Positions 1 to 8,102 of a stretch of DNA of 13,972 nt are shown here, one piece after another. Each line of letters starts with the position of its first letter. Position 1 is the first letter of the stretch. The position numbers and the translations under genes were made by a program. The stretch comes from CAXYVC01 sp964292295. Its GTDB lineage: Bacteria; Acidobacteriota; Holophagae; Holophagales; Holophagaceae. The stretch spans positions 1-13,972 of the forward strand of contig CAXYVC010000067.1 of the NCBI GenBank assembly GCA_964292295.1, written 5' to 3'. The notes under the pieces were generated by a model. That model searched no databases, was not told the DNA's origin, and saw only the letters and a program-made list of their open reading frames with translations.

Positions 1-90
1 GCCAAAACGCGCCTTGAAGGCGCGGCTGAACGCCTCGCCAGAGGCAAAGCCGGCGCGCAGGGCGGAGAGGGACGCCAGGGATGAGTCCGG
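1..90 (-). pseudogene. AraC-family HTH fragment at window edge
   Basis: Read on the minus strand in the frame whose codons end at base 1, these bases encode about 28 residues containing LRAGFASGEAFSRAFKARFG. This is the recognition-helix half of an AraC/XylS-type DNA-binding domain (the GFAS..AFSRAFK.RFG signature). The first helix-turn-helix of the domain is missing: immediately upstream the sequence is the end of the Nfu_N gene in a different frame, with an 8-G run at 104-111. A complete AraC gene cannot begin here. The fragment is therefore either a decayed remnant, or it was brought in by a chimeric join of reads. It continues off the left edge. Confidence 0.55.
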
Positions 91-352
91 CCGCCACGTG
101 GTTGGGGGGGGCGAGCCTGGGCAGCAGCTCCGGCCAGCCGATGCCGTCGTCCTTGGTGACGGTGATGACCGTGCCCTGCATGAAGACCGACACCACGTGC
201 CCCACCTGGAAGAGGGCCTTGGCCAGGGGGTCCGCCTCGGCGATCTCGGGGCTGGGGAAGCTCCGGGGGAAGCCCGCGGCGATGGGCTGCCGCAGGATGA
301 ACTTCACCGCGTTGGGATTGGGCGTGTATTCGATCTCGGCGATCTTGGGCAT
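1..352 (-). CDS. Nfu_N-domain (NifU N-terminal-like) protein, 3' end disrupted
   Basis: The ATG at 352 is preceded by an AAGGAAG ribosome site and lies 25 nt after the sufU stop, so this is the last visible gene of the suf operon. Residues 1-83 show the Nfu_N scaffold fold (PF08712 type): the conserved YTPNPNAVKFIL near residue 9, FPRSFPS at 29-35, GHVVSVFMQGTVITVTK at 51-67 and WPELLPRLAPP at 73-83. Domain-only proteins of this family end a few residues after ELLP.LAPP. Family role: carriers or assembly helpers for Fe-S clusters; full Nfu proteins add a CxxC domain, which is not seen here. After residue 83 the frame enters a C8 run (104-111 on the plus strand) and stays open to the window edge, with arginine/proline-rich sequence unlike any Nfu. 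The true C-terminus is therefore probably lost at this junction. Confidence 0.75.
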   Translation of the reverse strand, partial: MPKIAEIEYTPNPNAVKFILRQPIAAGFPRSFPSPEIAEADPLAKALFQVGHVVSVFMQGTVITVTKDDGIGWPELLPRLAPPNHVAAGLIPGVPLRPARRLCLWRGVQPRLQGAFW

Positions 353-377
353 GGCGGCTTCCTTGCGCCTGGCGGCG

Positions 378-827
378 TCACTCGGTGCTGGCGCTCTCCT
401 CGCCCTTCAGCGCGGAGTGCAGGGTGGCCCAGGGCAGCACGGCGCACTTCACGCGGCTGGGCAGGTCCTTCACGCCCTGGAAGAGGGTGAGCCTTCCGAG
501 GGTGTGGGGCTCCGTGGCGGGGTCGAGCTTCCCCCGGATCATGTCGCGGAACTGCTCCACCAGCTGCTCCGCCTCCTCCACGCGCTTCCCCTTCACGTTC
601 ACGGTCATGAGGGAGCTCGAGGCCTGGCTGATGGCGCAGCCGTGGCCCTGGAACTTCAGGTCCACCACCACGCCGTCCTCCACCACCAGGCTCACCTCGA
701 TGTCGTCCCCGCAGAGGGGGTTCAGGCCGTGGGCGTGGTGGGTGCAGGGCTCGAGCCTTCCGAAGTTCCTGGGCTTCTTGTTGTGCTCCAGGATCACCTG
801 TTGGTACAGCTCGCGGGGGTCGCTCAC
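378..827 (-). CDS. sufU: SufU, Fe-S assembly sulfur-relay protein
   Basis: 149 residues of the IscU/SufU family. The three conserved cysteines are in place: C39 (LNPLCGDDIEV, with D41), C64 (GHGCAISQASSSLM) and C128 (RVKCAVLPWATL). The insertion between C64 and C128 and the position beside SufS mark it as SufU rather than IscU. SufU-type proteins bind Zn through these residues and accept persulfide sulfur from SufS for delivery to SufBCD in the cytoplasm. The start is GTG at 827, and it overlaps the sufS stop as GTGA, so translation of the two partners is probably coupled. The Nfu_N gene follows 25 nt downstream. Alternative: an IscU-like scaffold, less likely in this operon. Confidence 0.93.
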   Translation of the reverse strand: MSDPRELYQQVILEHNKKPRNFGRLEPCTHHAHGLNPLCGDDIEVSLVVEDGVVVDLKFQGHGCAISQASSSLMTVNVKGKRVEEAEQLVEQFRDMIRGKLDPATEPHTLGRLTLFQGVKDLPSRVKCAVLPWATLHSALKGEESASTE

Positions 828-2044
828 GAGAAGATCTCCTTCACCTTGAGGATGCCCCGTACCAGGGCGTCCACGTCCTCCCGGGTGTTGTAGTACGCGA
901 AGGAGGCGCGGGTGGTGGCGGGCACCTGGAAGAAGCGCATGAGGGGCTGGGCGCAGTGGTGGCCGGCGCGCACCACGACGCCTTCAGCGTCCAGGATGCT
1001 GCCCACGTCGTGGGGGTGGATGTCTTCCAGCACGAAGGAGATCACCGCGGCCTTGCCGGGGGCCTCGCCGAGGATGCGTAGGCCCGGGATTTCCTTCAGG
1101 CGCGCCGTGGCCTCCTCCAGGAGGGCGTGCTCCGCCCGGGCGATGGCCTCCAGGCCCAGGGCCTGCAGGTAGTCCACGGCGGCGCCGAGGCCGATGGCCT
1201 GGGCGATGGGCGGGGTGCCCGCCTCGAAGCGGGTCGGGGGCGGCATGAAGGTGCTCTTCTCCCAGGTGACGGAGAGGATCATGCTGCCGCCGCCGTGCCA
1301 GGGGGGCATGGCCTCCAGCAGCTCGCGGCGCCCGTACAGCACGCCGATGCCCGTGGGGCCGCCCATCTTGTGGCCGCTGAAGGCGTAGAAGTCCGCGTCC
1401 AGGTCCTGCACGTCCACCGGAAGGTGCTGCACGGCCTGGGCGCCGTCCACCAGCACCGTGACGCCCCTCGCGTGGGCGCGGGCGATGATCTCCTTCACGG
1501 GGTTCACGGTGCCCATCACGTTGCTCACCTGCGTGAGGCCGAGCAGGCGCGTGCGGGGCGTGAGCAGGCCGTCGAGCTCCTCCAGGCGCAGCACGCCGCG
1601 GGTGTCCATGGGGAGCACGCGGAGGGTGGCGCCCTTCTCCTCGGCCAGGAGCTGCCAGGGCACGATGTTGGCGTGGTGCTCCATGGCGCTGAGGAGGATC
1701 TCGTCGCCCTCCTTGAGGTTCTGGCGGCCCCAGGTCTGGGCCACGAGGTTGATGGACTCGGTGGTGCCGCGGGTCCAGACAATCTGCTTGGAGGAGGGCG
1801 CGTTCAGGAAGCGGCGCACCTTCTCGCGGGCCTCCTCGAAATGGTCGGTGGCCTCCTGGCTGAGGCGGGAGACGCCCCGGTGCACGTTGGTGTGCTCCAG
1901 GCGCTCGTAGCGGGCGATGCGCTCCACCACGGGCAGGGGCATCTGGCCGCTCACGGCGCTGTCGAGGTAGGCGAGTCGCGTGCCGTGGTAGGGCTGGGCG
2001 AGGATGGGGAAGTCGGCGCGCACGCGCGCCAGGTCGAGGTTCAT
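824..2044 (-). CDS. sufS: SufS, cysteine desulfurase (class II)
   Basis: 406 residues, normal for SufS. It is a PLP enzyme that converts L-cysteine to alanine and passes the sulfur as persulfide. Visible sites: H124 in MEHHANIVPW stacking on PLP, D200 in VLVDGAQAVQH, the Schiff-base lysine K226 in SGHKMGGPTGIGVLYG, and the catalytic loop cysteine C364 in RAGHHCAQPLM. The short RAGHHC loop is the class II (SufS/CsdA) form. The start ATG overlaps the sufD stop as ATGA (2044-2041), and the 3' end overlaps sufU as GTGA. The translation agrees with the family along its whole length. The N-terminal LDSAVSGQMP replaces the usual LDSAASAQKP, a mild variation. Confidence 0.95.
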   Translation of the reverse strand: MNLDLARVRADFPILAQPYHGTRLAYLDSAVSGQMPLPVVERIARYERLEHTNVHRGVSRLSQEATDHFEEAREKVRRFLNAPSSKQIVWTRGTTESINLVAQTWGRQNLKEGDEILLSAMEHHANIVPWQLLAEEKGATLRVLPMDTRGVLRLEELDGLLTPRTRLLGLTQVSNVMGTVNPVKEIIARAHARGVTVLVDGAQAVQHLPVDVQDLDADFYAFSGHKMGGPTGIGVLYGRRELLEAMPPWHGGGSMILSVTWEKSTFMPPPTRFEAGTPPIAQAIGLGAAVDYLQALGLEAIARAEHALLEEATARLKEIPGLRILGEAPGKAAVISFVLEDIHPHDVGSILDAEGVVVRAGHHCAQPLMRFFQVPATTRASFAYYNTREDVDALVRGILKVKEIFS

Positions 2045-3320
2045 GCCGTCCTCCCGGCGCGGTGGCGGGTGCGCTCCATCACGGCCTGGCGGAGGCGTCG
2101 GCGCAGGCTGGGCACGCCGATATCCGCGAGCAGCTCCGCCGCGAAGGCGTAGGTGAGCAGGTTCCGGGCGGCCTCGAGGTCCAGCCCGCGGCTCTGGAGG
2201 TAGAAGACCTCGTCCGGATCCAGCTGGCCGATGGCGGCGCCGTGGGCGCAGCGAACGTCGTCGGCCTCGATCTCCAGCTGGGGCTTGGCGTCCACCCGGG
2301 CCTCGTCCGACAGGAGCAGGGTTCGGCTCTGCTGCTGGGCGTCGGTTCCCTGAGCCCCCGGGCGCACCAGGATCCGGCCGTGGAAGACGGCGCGGCCCTG
2401 CTCGTCGGCGATGGTCTTGTGCACCTGGCGGCTGGTGCAGCCGCCCACGCGGTGGTCCAGGGTGGAGCGGGTGTCCGCGTGGCGGGTGCCGTCCAGCAGC
2501 GCAAGGCCGTGCAGCTCCACCTCGGCGCCCTCCTCGGCCAGGACCGCCTCGGGGTTCTGGCGGCTCAGGGCCGCGCCGAAGCTCAGGGTGCGGGAGCTGT
2601 AGCGCGCGTTCCGCATCACCCTCACGGCGAGGGCGGCGACGTGGATGGCCTCGCGGGATTCGCCCTGGACCCGTTCGTGGCGCAGGACGGCGCCCTCGTT
2701 CCCGATCACCTCCACCACCGCGTTGGTGAAGTAGCGGCCGCATCGGGCGTATTCCTCCACGAGCTGCAGTTCGGCCCCGCGCTCCAGCTTCACGAAGAGG
2801 CGGGGATGGCTGCAGGTGGGCTGGCCGCCTGCGGGATCGGAGAGGAAGAGCACGTGCAGGGGGGCTTCCACGCGCACGTTCCGGGGCACGTGGATCAGCG
2901 CGCCGTCGTGGAACCGGGCGCTGTTGAGGGCCGTGAAGACGTCGCCGGTATCGAGGGCGGCGAGGCTGCCCAGTTCCGGCGCGAGGGCGGAGGCGCTGGG
3001 AAGGCTTGCCAGGCGCACGCCGGGGGGCAGGGTGCTCACGTTGCTGAGCTGGGGCGCCAGGTGGCCGTTCACGAAGACCAGGCGCGTGCCGGGGGCTTCG
3101 GGGAGCACGTGGCCGTCCAGGTCGGCCTTCCCAGGCCTCCCGGGCACCGGGTGCAGGTCCCGCAGGGAGGCGAGGTCCGTGTAGCGCCAGGCCTCGTCCC
3201 GTGGGGTGGGCAGTTCGCGGCCCACGAGGGCGGCCTCGGCGGCGCGGCGCAAGGGCGCCCACTCCGGCGGGAGGGGCGCGGCGAGCAGCTCGGGGAGCAG
3301 GCTGCAGGTGGTGGCGTCCA

Positions 3321-3321
<1 letters not shown>
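2041..3321 (-). CDS. sufD: SufD, Fe-S assembly scaffold subunit
   Basis: 426 residues. SufD pairs with SufB on a SufC dimer to form the SufBC2D scaffold where Fe-S clusters are built. The N-terminal part has the DEAWRYTDLASL motif near residue 41 typical of SufD. The C-terminal beta-helix and tail carry RCAHGAAIGQLDPDEVFYLQSRG, with H360 matching the histidine important for cluster assembly in well-studied SufD, and NLLTYAFAAELL. The ATG at 3321 overlaps the sufC stop (TGATG) and has GGAGGG upstream. The same reading frame stays open for about 700 codons further upstream, antiparallel to nothing and in a wrong frame of sufB/sufC; that extension is a GC-bias artefact. Confidence 0.93.
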
Positions 3322-4085
<764 letters not shown>

Positions 4086-4121
4086 CGAAAACTCCTATCC
4101 AGGGATGGACGCGGATGGGCC

Positions 4122-5561
4122 TCAGCCCACGCTTCCTTCGAGCTTGAGGGAGAGCAGGCGGGTGGCTTCCACCGCGAACTCCATGGGCAGCTCGCGGAAG
4201 ACCTCCTTGCAGAACCCGTTGATGATCATCGAGACGGCGTCCTCCGCGGGGATGCCGCGCTGCTGGAAGTAGAAGAGCTGCTCCTCGCCGATCTTGCTGG
4301 TGGTGGCCTCGTGCTCGACCTTGGCCGTGCGGTTCTGCACCTCGATGACGGGGAAGGTGTTGGCGCTGCACCGCTGGCCGATGAGCATGGAATCGCACTG
4401 GCTGAAGTTGCGCGCACCGGTGGCCTTCGGCGCCACCTTCACCAGTCCGCGGTAGCTGTTGGAGCTGTCTCCCGCGCTGATGCCCTTGCTGACGATGGTG
4501 GACCGGGTGTTGCGCCCCAGGTGGATCATCTTGGTGCCGGTGTCCGCCTGCTGCTTGTGGTTGGTGAGGGCCACGGAGTAGAACTCGCCCACGCTGTCGT
4601 CGCCCAGCAGCACGCAGCCCGGGTACTTCCAGGTGATGGCCGAGCCGGTCTCCACCTGGGTCCAGCTGATCTTGCTGCGCGCGCCCTTGCAGAGGCCGCG
4701 CTTGGTCACGAAGTTGAAGATGCCGCCCCGGCCCTCCTTGTCGCCCGCGTACCAGTTCTGCACGGTGCTGTACTTGATCCGGGCGTCGTCCAGGGCCACC
4801 AGCTCCACGATGGCGGCGTGGAGCTGGTTCGTGTCGAACTGCGGCGCCGTGCAGCCCTCCAGGTAGCTCACGCTGGCGCCCTCCTCGGCCACGATCAGCG
4901 TGCGTTCGAACTGGCCGGACTCCTTGTTGTTGATGCGGAAGTAGGTGGAGAGGTCCATGGGGCAGGTGACGCCCTTGGGGATGAAGCAGAAGCTGCCGTC
5001 CGTGAAGACCGCGGAGTTCAGGGCCGCGTAGAAGTTGTCCGTGTAGGGCACCACGCTGCCCAGATACTTCCGCACCAGGTCCGGGTGCTCGCGCACCGCC
5101 TCGGACATGGAGCAGAAGATGATGCCCAGCTCTGCCAGGCGGTCCTTGTAGGTGGTGGTCACCGACACGGAGTCGAAGACCACGTCCACCGCCACGCCCG
5201 CCAGGGCCTTCTGCTCCTCGATGGGGACGCCCAGCTTCTCGAAGGTGCGCAGTAGCTCGGGGTCCACCTCGTCCAGGCTCTTGTGCTTGGCTTCCTTGGG
5301 CTTGGGGGCGGAATAGTAGACGATCTTCTGGAAGTCGGGCTTCTCGTAGCGCACCTTCGCCCAGGTGGGTTCCGTGAGGGTGAGCCAGTGGCGGTAGGCC
5401 TTCAGGCGGAAGGCCAGCAGCCACTCGGGCTCGCCCTTCTTGGCGCTGATGAAGCGGATGATGTCCTCGGAAAGCCCCGGCGGGGCGCTTTCCGAGGCGA
5501 TGTCGGTCACGAAGCCGTACTTGTAGTCCTGGGTGGTGACGTGTTCCAGCGGCGTGCTCAT
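4122..5561 (-). CDS. sufB: SufB, Fe-S assembly scaffold
   Basis: 479 residues, first gene of the suf operon. SufB is the main scaffold subunit receiving sulfur and nucleating the cluster. It starts at ATG 5561 with GGGGAGG 4 nt before; a slightly longer open frame upstream lies inside the promoter and is rejected. Recognisable blocks: FVTDIASESAPPGLSEDIIR at 17-36, NFYAALNSAVFTDGSF at 176-191, QCDSMLIGQRC with C389 (the cysteine taken as sulfur acceptor in SufB), VEHEATTSKIGEEQLFY with H417/E418 and GFCKEVFRELPMEFAVEA at 449-466. No truncation or insertion is seen. Confidence 0.96.
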   Translation of the reverse strand: MSTPLEHVTTQDYKYGFVTDIASESAPPGLSEDIIRFISAKKGEPEWLLAFRLKAYRHWLTLTEPTWAKVRYEKPDFQKIVYYSAPKPKEAKHKSLDEVDPELLRTFEKLGVPIEEQKALAGVAVDVVFDSVSVTTTYKDRLAELGIIFCSMSEAVREHPDLVRKYLGSVVPYTDNFYAALNSAVFTDGSFCFIPKGVTCPMDLSTYFRINNKESGQFERTLIVAEEGASVSYLEGCTAPQFDTNQLHAAIVELVALDDARIKYSTVQNWYAGDKEGRGGIFNFVTKRGLCKGARSKISWTQVETGSAITWKYPGCVLLGDDSVGEFYSVALTNHKQQADTGTKMIHLGRNTRSTIVSKGISAGDSSNSYRGLVKVAPKATGARNFSQCDSMLIGQRCSANTFPVIEVQNRTAKVEHEATTSKIGEEQLFYFQQRGIPAEDAVSMIINGFCKEVFRELPMEFAVEATRLLSLKLEGSVG

Positions 5562-5579
5562 GGACCTCCCCCGGCTCCT

Positions 5580-5607
5580 ATTGTGCAATCCTGACTCAGG
5601 AAGTCAA
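5580..5607 (-). promoter_or_regulatory. suf operon promoter with palindromic operator
   Basis: On the minus strand, TTGACT (5607-5602) and CACAAT (5585-5580) form a -35/-10 pair with a 16-nt spacer, ending 18 nt before the sufB ATG. The spacer holds the perfect 6+1+6 palindrome TCCTGAGTCAGGA (5601-5589), in a place where a bound repressor would block RNA polymerase. This is a local AT-richer island in a GC-rich region. Suf operons are commonly controlled by Rrf2-family Fe-S regulators (IscR, SufR, RirA type). Which regulator acts here is inference, as none is encoded in the window. Confidence 0.6.
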
Positions 5608-5615
5608 CTACGCCG

Positions 5616-5629
5616 GAGGCCGCGGCCTC
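5616..5629. repeat. 14-bp perfect palindrome at TPR gene stop
   Basis: GAGGCCGCGGCCTC is a perfect palindrome overlapping the stop codon of the large TPR gene and sitting just upstream of the suf promoter. As RNA it can form a 5-bp stem with a CGCG loop. It could weakly end transcription of the TPR gene before suf, but there is no U-tract, so the role is uncertain. Confidence 0.3.
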
Positions 5630-7493
5630 AGGCCTCTCCCGTGCCGTTCAGGGCGGTCTGTTCCAGGTCCCGGATCAGCGCCTCCATGCGGCCCCGCATC
5701 AGGGTCACCTGCTCCTCCTGGAGGTCGCCGGGGTCCGCCTCGAGGCCCTCGCGCAGCACCAGCAGCGCCTCCTCGGCCTCGTTCTGGGCCGCCAGGGCCG
5801 TGCCGAGCTGGAAGTGGTTGATGAGGGTCGGCTCGGTCTTCATGACCGGGTCGATCAGCTCGATCACTTCGGCGGGGCGCTTGGCGTCCAGCAGATACTG
5901 CCCCAGGAGGGTGCGGATGCGCGCCTCCTGGCCGGGCAGGGGAGCGGCGTGCAGGCGGCGGGTCTCGGCGAGGTCCGCCTCCGTGGCCCGCCCGCTCATC
6001 AGGCGGTAGGCCTGGCGGATCACCGCGGCCTCCCAGGCGCCGCTGCTCTTGGGGTGCGCGGCGAGGAAGGCCTCCAGGGCGCGCGCGAGGCTGGCCTCGT
6101 CGTTCTCCGCCATGAAGGCGTCCACCGCGAGGCGCAGCGCCAGGAAGCAGAGGCGCGGATGGCGCGGGCTGGCGCTGAATTCCAGGCTCTTGGCAAGGGC
6201 GGTCTTCGGGTTCCGGCGCCAGGCGAGCTGCAGTTCGACCCAGTCTGCGCGCTCGCTCTTCTCCTTGCGGCGGGCCTTGCGGAGTTCGCCCTCCGCGTCC
6301 TGGAGCTTGCCCTCCCGGAGCCAGGCCTCGGCCTCGTCCAGCAGGAAGCGGCTCGCGTGGCCGCCGCCCCGGGCGCTGCGCAGCTGGGCGGGATTCTCCG
6401 CGTCCAGCAGGAGCAGCAGCTCGTGGTCGCCCGGGTGCTGACGGAGCAGCTCCTCGAGGATGGCGAAGGCCTTCGGGCGCTCGCCGGCCAGCAGGTAGCT
6501 CTCGGCCAGGAGCTCGCGCACGCCGAGGTCTCCGGGCAGGTGGCCGCTGGCCTCTTTCAGCGTGGCGATGGCCTTGGCCGCCTCCCCCCGGGCCAGGAAG
6601 ACCTCGCCCAGAAGGCAGAGGGTGTCGCCGTCGCGCTGGAGCAGCACGGCCTCCTGGGCCGTCTCCAGGGCGGCCTGGAGCTGTTCGGTGTCCAGGAAGA
6701 TCTCCGTGAGCTGGATGCGGGGCTCCGCCTCGTCGGGCCGCAGCTCGGCGGCCCGGCGCAGGGCCTCCGCCGCGTCCGCGTGCTCGTCCGGGAAGGTGCG
6801 CAGCAGCTTGGCGAAGAGCATCCACGCCTCGAAGTGGCGGGGGCTGAGCTGCACCACCTTGCGCACCAGGGATTCCGCGTCCTCGAGGTTGCCGGCCACT
6901 TCCTGGAGAGCGGCGACGGTGTAGAGCAGCTCGTAGTTCTTGGGGTCGAGGGGCAGGGCCTGGCCGAGGCGCTGGGCGGCCTCCTGGAGCTGGGCGCTCT
7001 CCAGCAGCGCGGCGGTCTCCAGCAGCGCCCGGCGCAGCTGCGACATGGACTTGGGCCTGGCGATGGGCAGGATGCGGGCCCGGTAGCGGGTGAAGAGTTC
7101 CCGGGCGCTGATGAGCTGCAGGTTCTCCTCCACCAGGTGCTCCCAGCGCTCGGCGAAAGCCTGGCCGTCCAGCTGGCTCTTCTCCTCCATGGACTGCACG
7201 AGGCTCATCAGGCCGTTGCGGAGCATGACCTCGGAGCGCTCCAGCTTGCCCAGCTGGTCCGACACCGTCTCCAGGTAGGTCTCGATGCGCCGGAGGGTCT
7301 CCTCCAGGGCGGTGATGCGCTCCAGGAGGTGCTCGTCGAGGTCGCCCTCCTCCTCGCCCTGCTCCTCCGCCTCCCAGGCCTGGTCGCCGCTCACGATGAG
7401 GAGCCGCGTGCCGCAATTCCGGCAGGTCTCGCGATCCCCGGGGTTCCAGGTGAAGCAGTTCTGGCAGTAGGTGCCTGGGATATCCGTGGTCAT
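5628..7493 (-). CDS. Zinc-ribbon, coiled-coil and TPR-repeat protein
   Basis: 621 residues, no signal peptide or membrane segment. Residues 10-27 hold a two-knuckle zinc ribbon (C10-x2-C13 and C24-x2-C27, the second followed by GTRLL). An acidic linker at 41-53 follows, then a likely coiled coil at about 54-125 (ERITALEETLRRIETYLETVS, heptad-like leucines). From about 155 to the end there are helical TPR-type repeats: EAAQRLGQALPLDPKNYELL, DAESLVRKVVQLSPRHFEAW, DAAEALRRAAELRPDEAEPR, KAIATLKEASGHLPGDLGVR, KAFAILEELLRQHPGDHELL, and a last set around 540-590. It is a scaffold for protein contacts; the partner is unknown. The start is ATG 7493 with GGAG 4 nt upstream. It is divergent from the small TPR gene. 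I do not recognise a named family. Confidence 0.85.
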   Translation of the reverse strand: MTTDIPGTYCQNCFTWNPGDRETCRNCGTRLLIVSGDQAWEAEEQGEEEGDLDEHLLERITALEETLRRIETYLETVSDQLGKLERSEVMLRNGLMSLVQSMEEKSQLDGQAFAERWEHLVEENLQLISARELFTRYRARILPIARPKSMSQLRRALLETAALLESAQLQEAAQRLGQALPLDPKNYELLYTVAALQEVAGNLEDAESLVRKVVQLSPRHFEAWMLFAKLLRTFPDEHADAAEALRRAAELRPDEAEPRIQLTEIFLDTEQLQAALETAQEAVLLQRDGDTLCLLGEVFLARGEAAKAIATLKEASGHLPGDLGVRELLAESYLLAGERPKAFAILEELLRQHPGDHELLLLLDAENPAQLRSARGGGHASRFLLDEAEAWLREGKLQDAEGELRKARRKEKSERADWVELQLAWRRNPKTALAKSLEFSASPRHPRLCFLALRLAVDAFMAENDEASLARALEAFLAAHPKSSGAWEAAVIRQAYRLMSGRATEADLAETRRLHAAPLPGQEARIRTLLGQYLLDAKRPAEVIELIDPVMKTEPTLINHFQLGTALAAQNEAEEALLVLREGLEADPGDLQEEQVTLMRGRMEALIRDLEQTALNGTGEA

Positions 7494-7498
7494 AGGCT

Positions 7499-7552
7499 CC
7501 CAGGATAGCCGCCTCCCGGGGCGGCGACCGGGGTCCGATGGCCTATCCTGGG
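7499..7552. promoter_or_regulatory. Divergent promoter region with 10-bp inverted repeat
   Basis: The 73-bp gap between the two divergent TPR genes contains CCCAGGATAG (7499-7508) and its exact inverted copy CTATCCTGGG (7543-7552), 34 bp apart. Each arm supplies a TATCCT -10-like hexamer pointing at the gene on its side, close to the start codons at 7493 and 7567. No clear -35 is visible. The arms may be two outward promoters, or binding sites for one regulator that controls both genes. Confidence 0.45.
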
Positions 7553-7566
7553 GGCCGGGGTCGGGG

Positions 7567-8079
7567 ATGAGCGGAGAGGAGAAGCGCCAGGAGGCCATGG
7601 AGCTGGTGGGGCGGGCCTACCAGAAGCACATGAAGGGCGACCTGGACGAGGCCATCGCCCTCTACGACCGCTCCCTTGCGCTGCACCCCACGCCGGAGGC
7701 CTACACCTTCCGGGGCTGGGCGCGGAGCTGCCGCCGGGACTTCGAGGGGGCCATCGCCGACTGCCACCGGGCCATCGACCTGGACCCCGAATTCGGCAAC
7801 CCCTACAACGACATCGGCGCCTACTGCCTGGAGCTGGGCGAGCCGGACGACGCGGTGCCCTGGCTGCGGATGGCCCTGCGGGCCCGGCGCTACGAGAGCT
7901 ACTGCTTCCCCCACCACAACCTGGGGCGCGTGTACGAAGGGAAGGGCCAGCTGGAGCGGGCCCTCCGGCACTACCGCAAGGCGCTGGACGAGAACCCCGG
8001 CTACGGGCCCGCCGCCCGGGCCGTGGCCCGGGTCAAGGCCCTGCTGGGGCAGGAGAAGCCGGAACCCAGCGCGCCCTGA
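7567..8079 (+). CDS. Small TPR-repeat protein
   Basis: 170 residues made almost entirely of tetratricopeptide repeats: about 11-41 (AYQKHMKGDLDEAIALYDRS), 43-75 (FRGWARSCRRDFEGAIADCH, then DLDP), 77-107 and 115-147 (HNLGRVYEGKGQLERALRHY). There is no signal peptide. The start chosen is ATG 7567, where repeat-like helices begin. An upstream in-frame ATG at 7471 would read through the divergent promoter and into the other gene, so I reject it. It is divergent from the zinc-ribbon/TPR gene and 23 nt upstream of mqnD, with which it is probably co-transcribed. It is a protein-interaction module of unknown partner. Confidence 0.85.
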   Translation: MSGEEKRQEAMELVGRAYQKHMKGDLDEAIALYDRSLALHPTPEAYTFRGWARSCRRDFEGAIADCHRAIDLDPEFGNPYNDIGAYCLELGEPDDAVPWLRMALRARRYESYCFPHHNLGRVYEGKGQLERALRHYRKALDENPGYGPAARAVARVKALLGQEKPEPSAP

Positions 8080-8102
8080 ACCCTTCCGGGTAGGCTGGTG
8101 CC

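Noticed and set aside
4311..5255. Plus-strand open frame opposite sufB
   Set aside because: Val/Leu/His-rich mirror of sufB codons, no ribosome site or domain.
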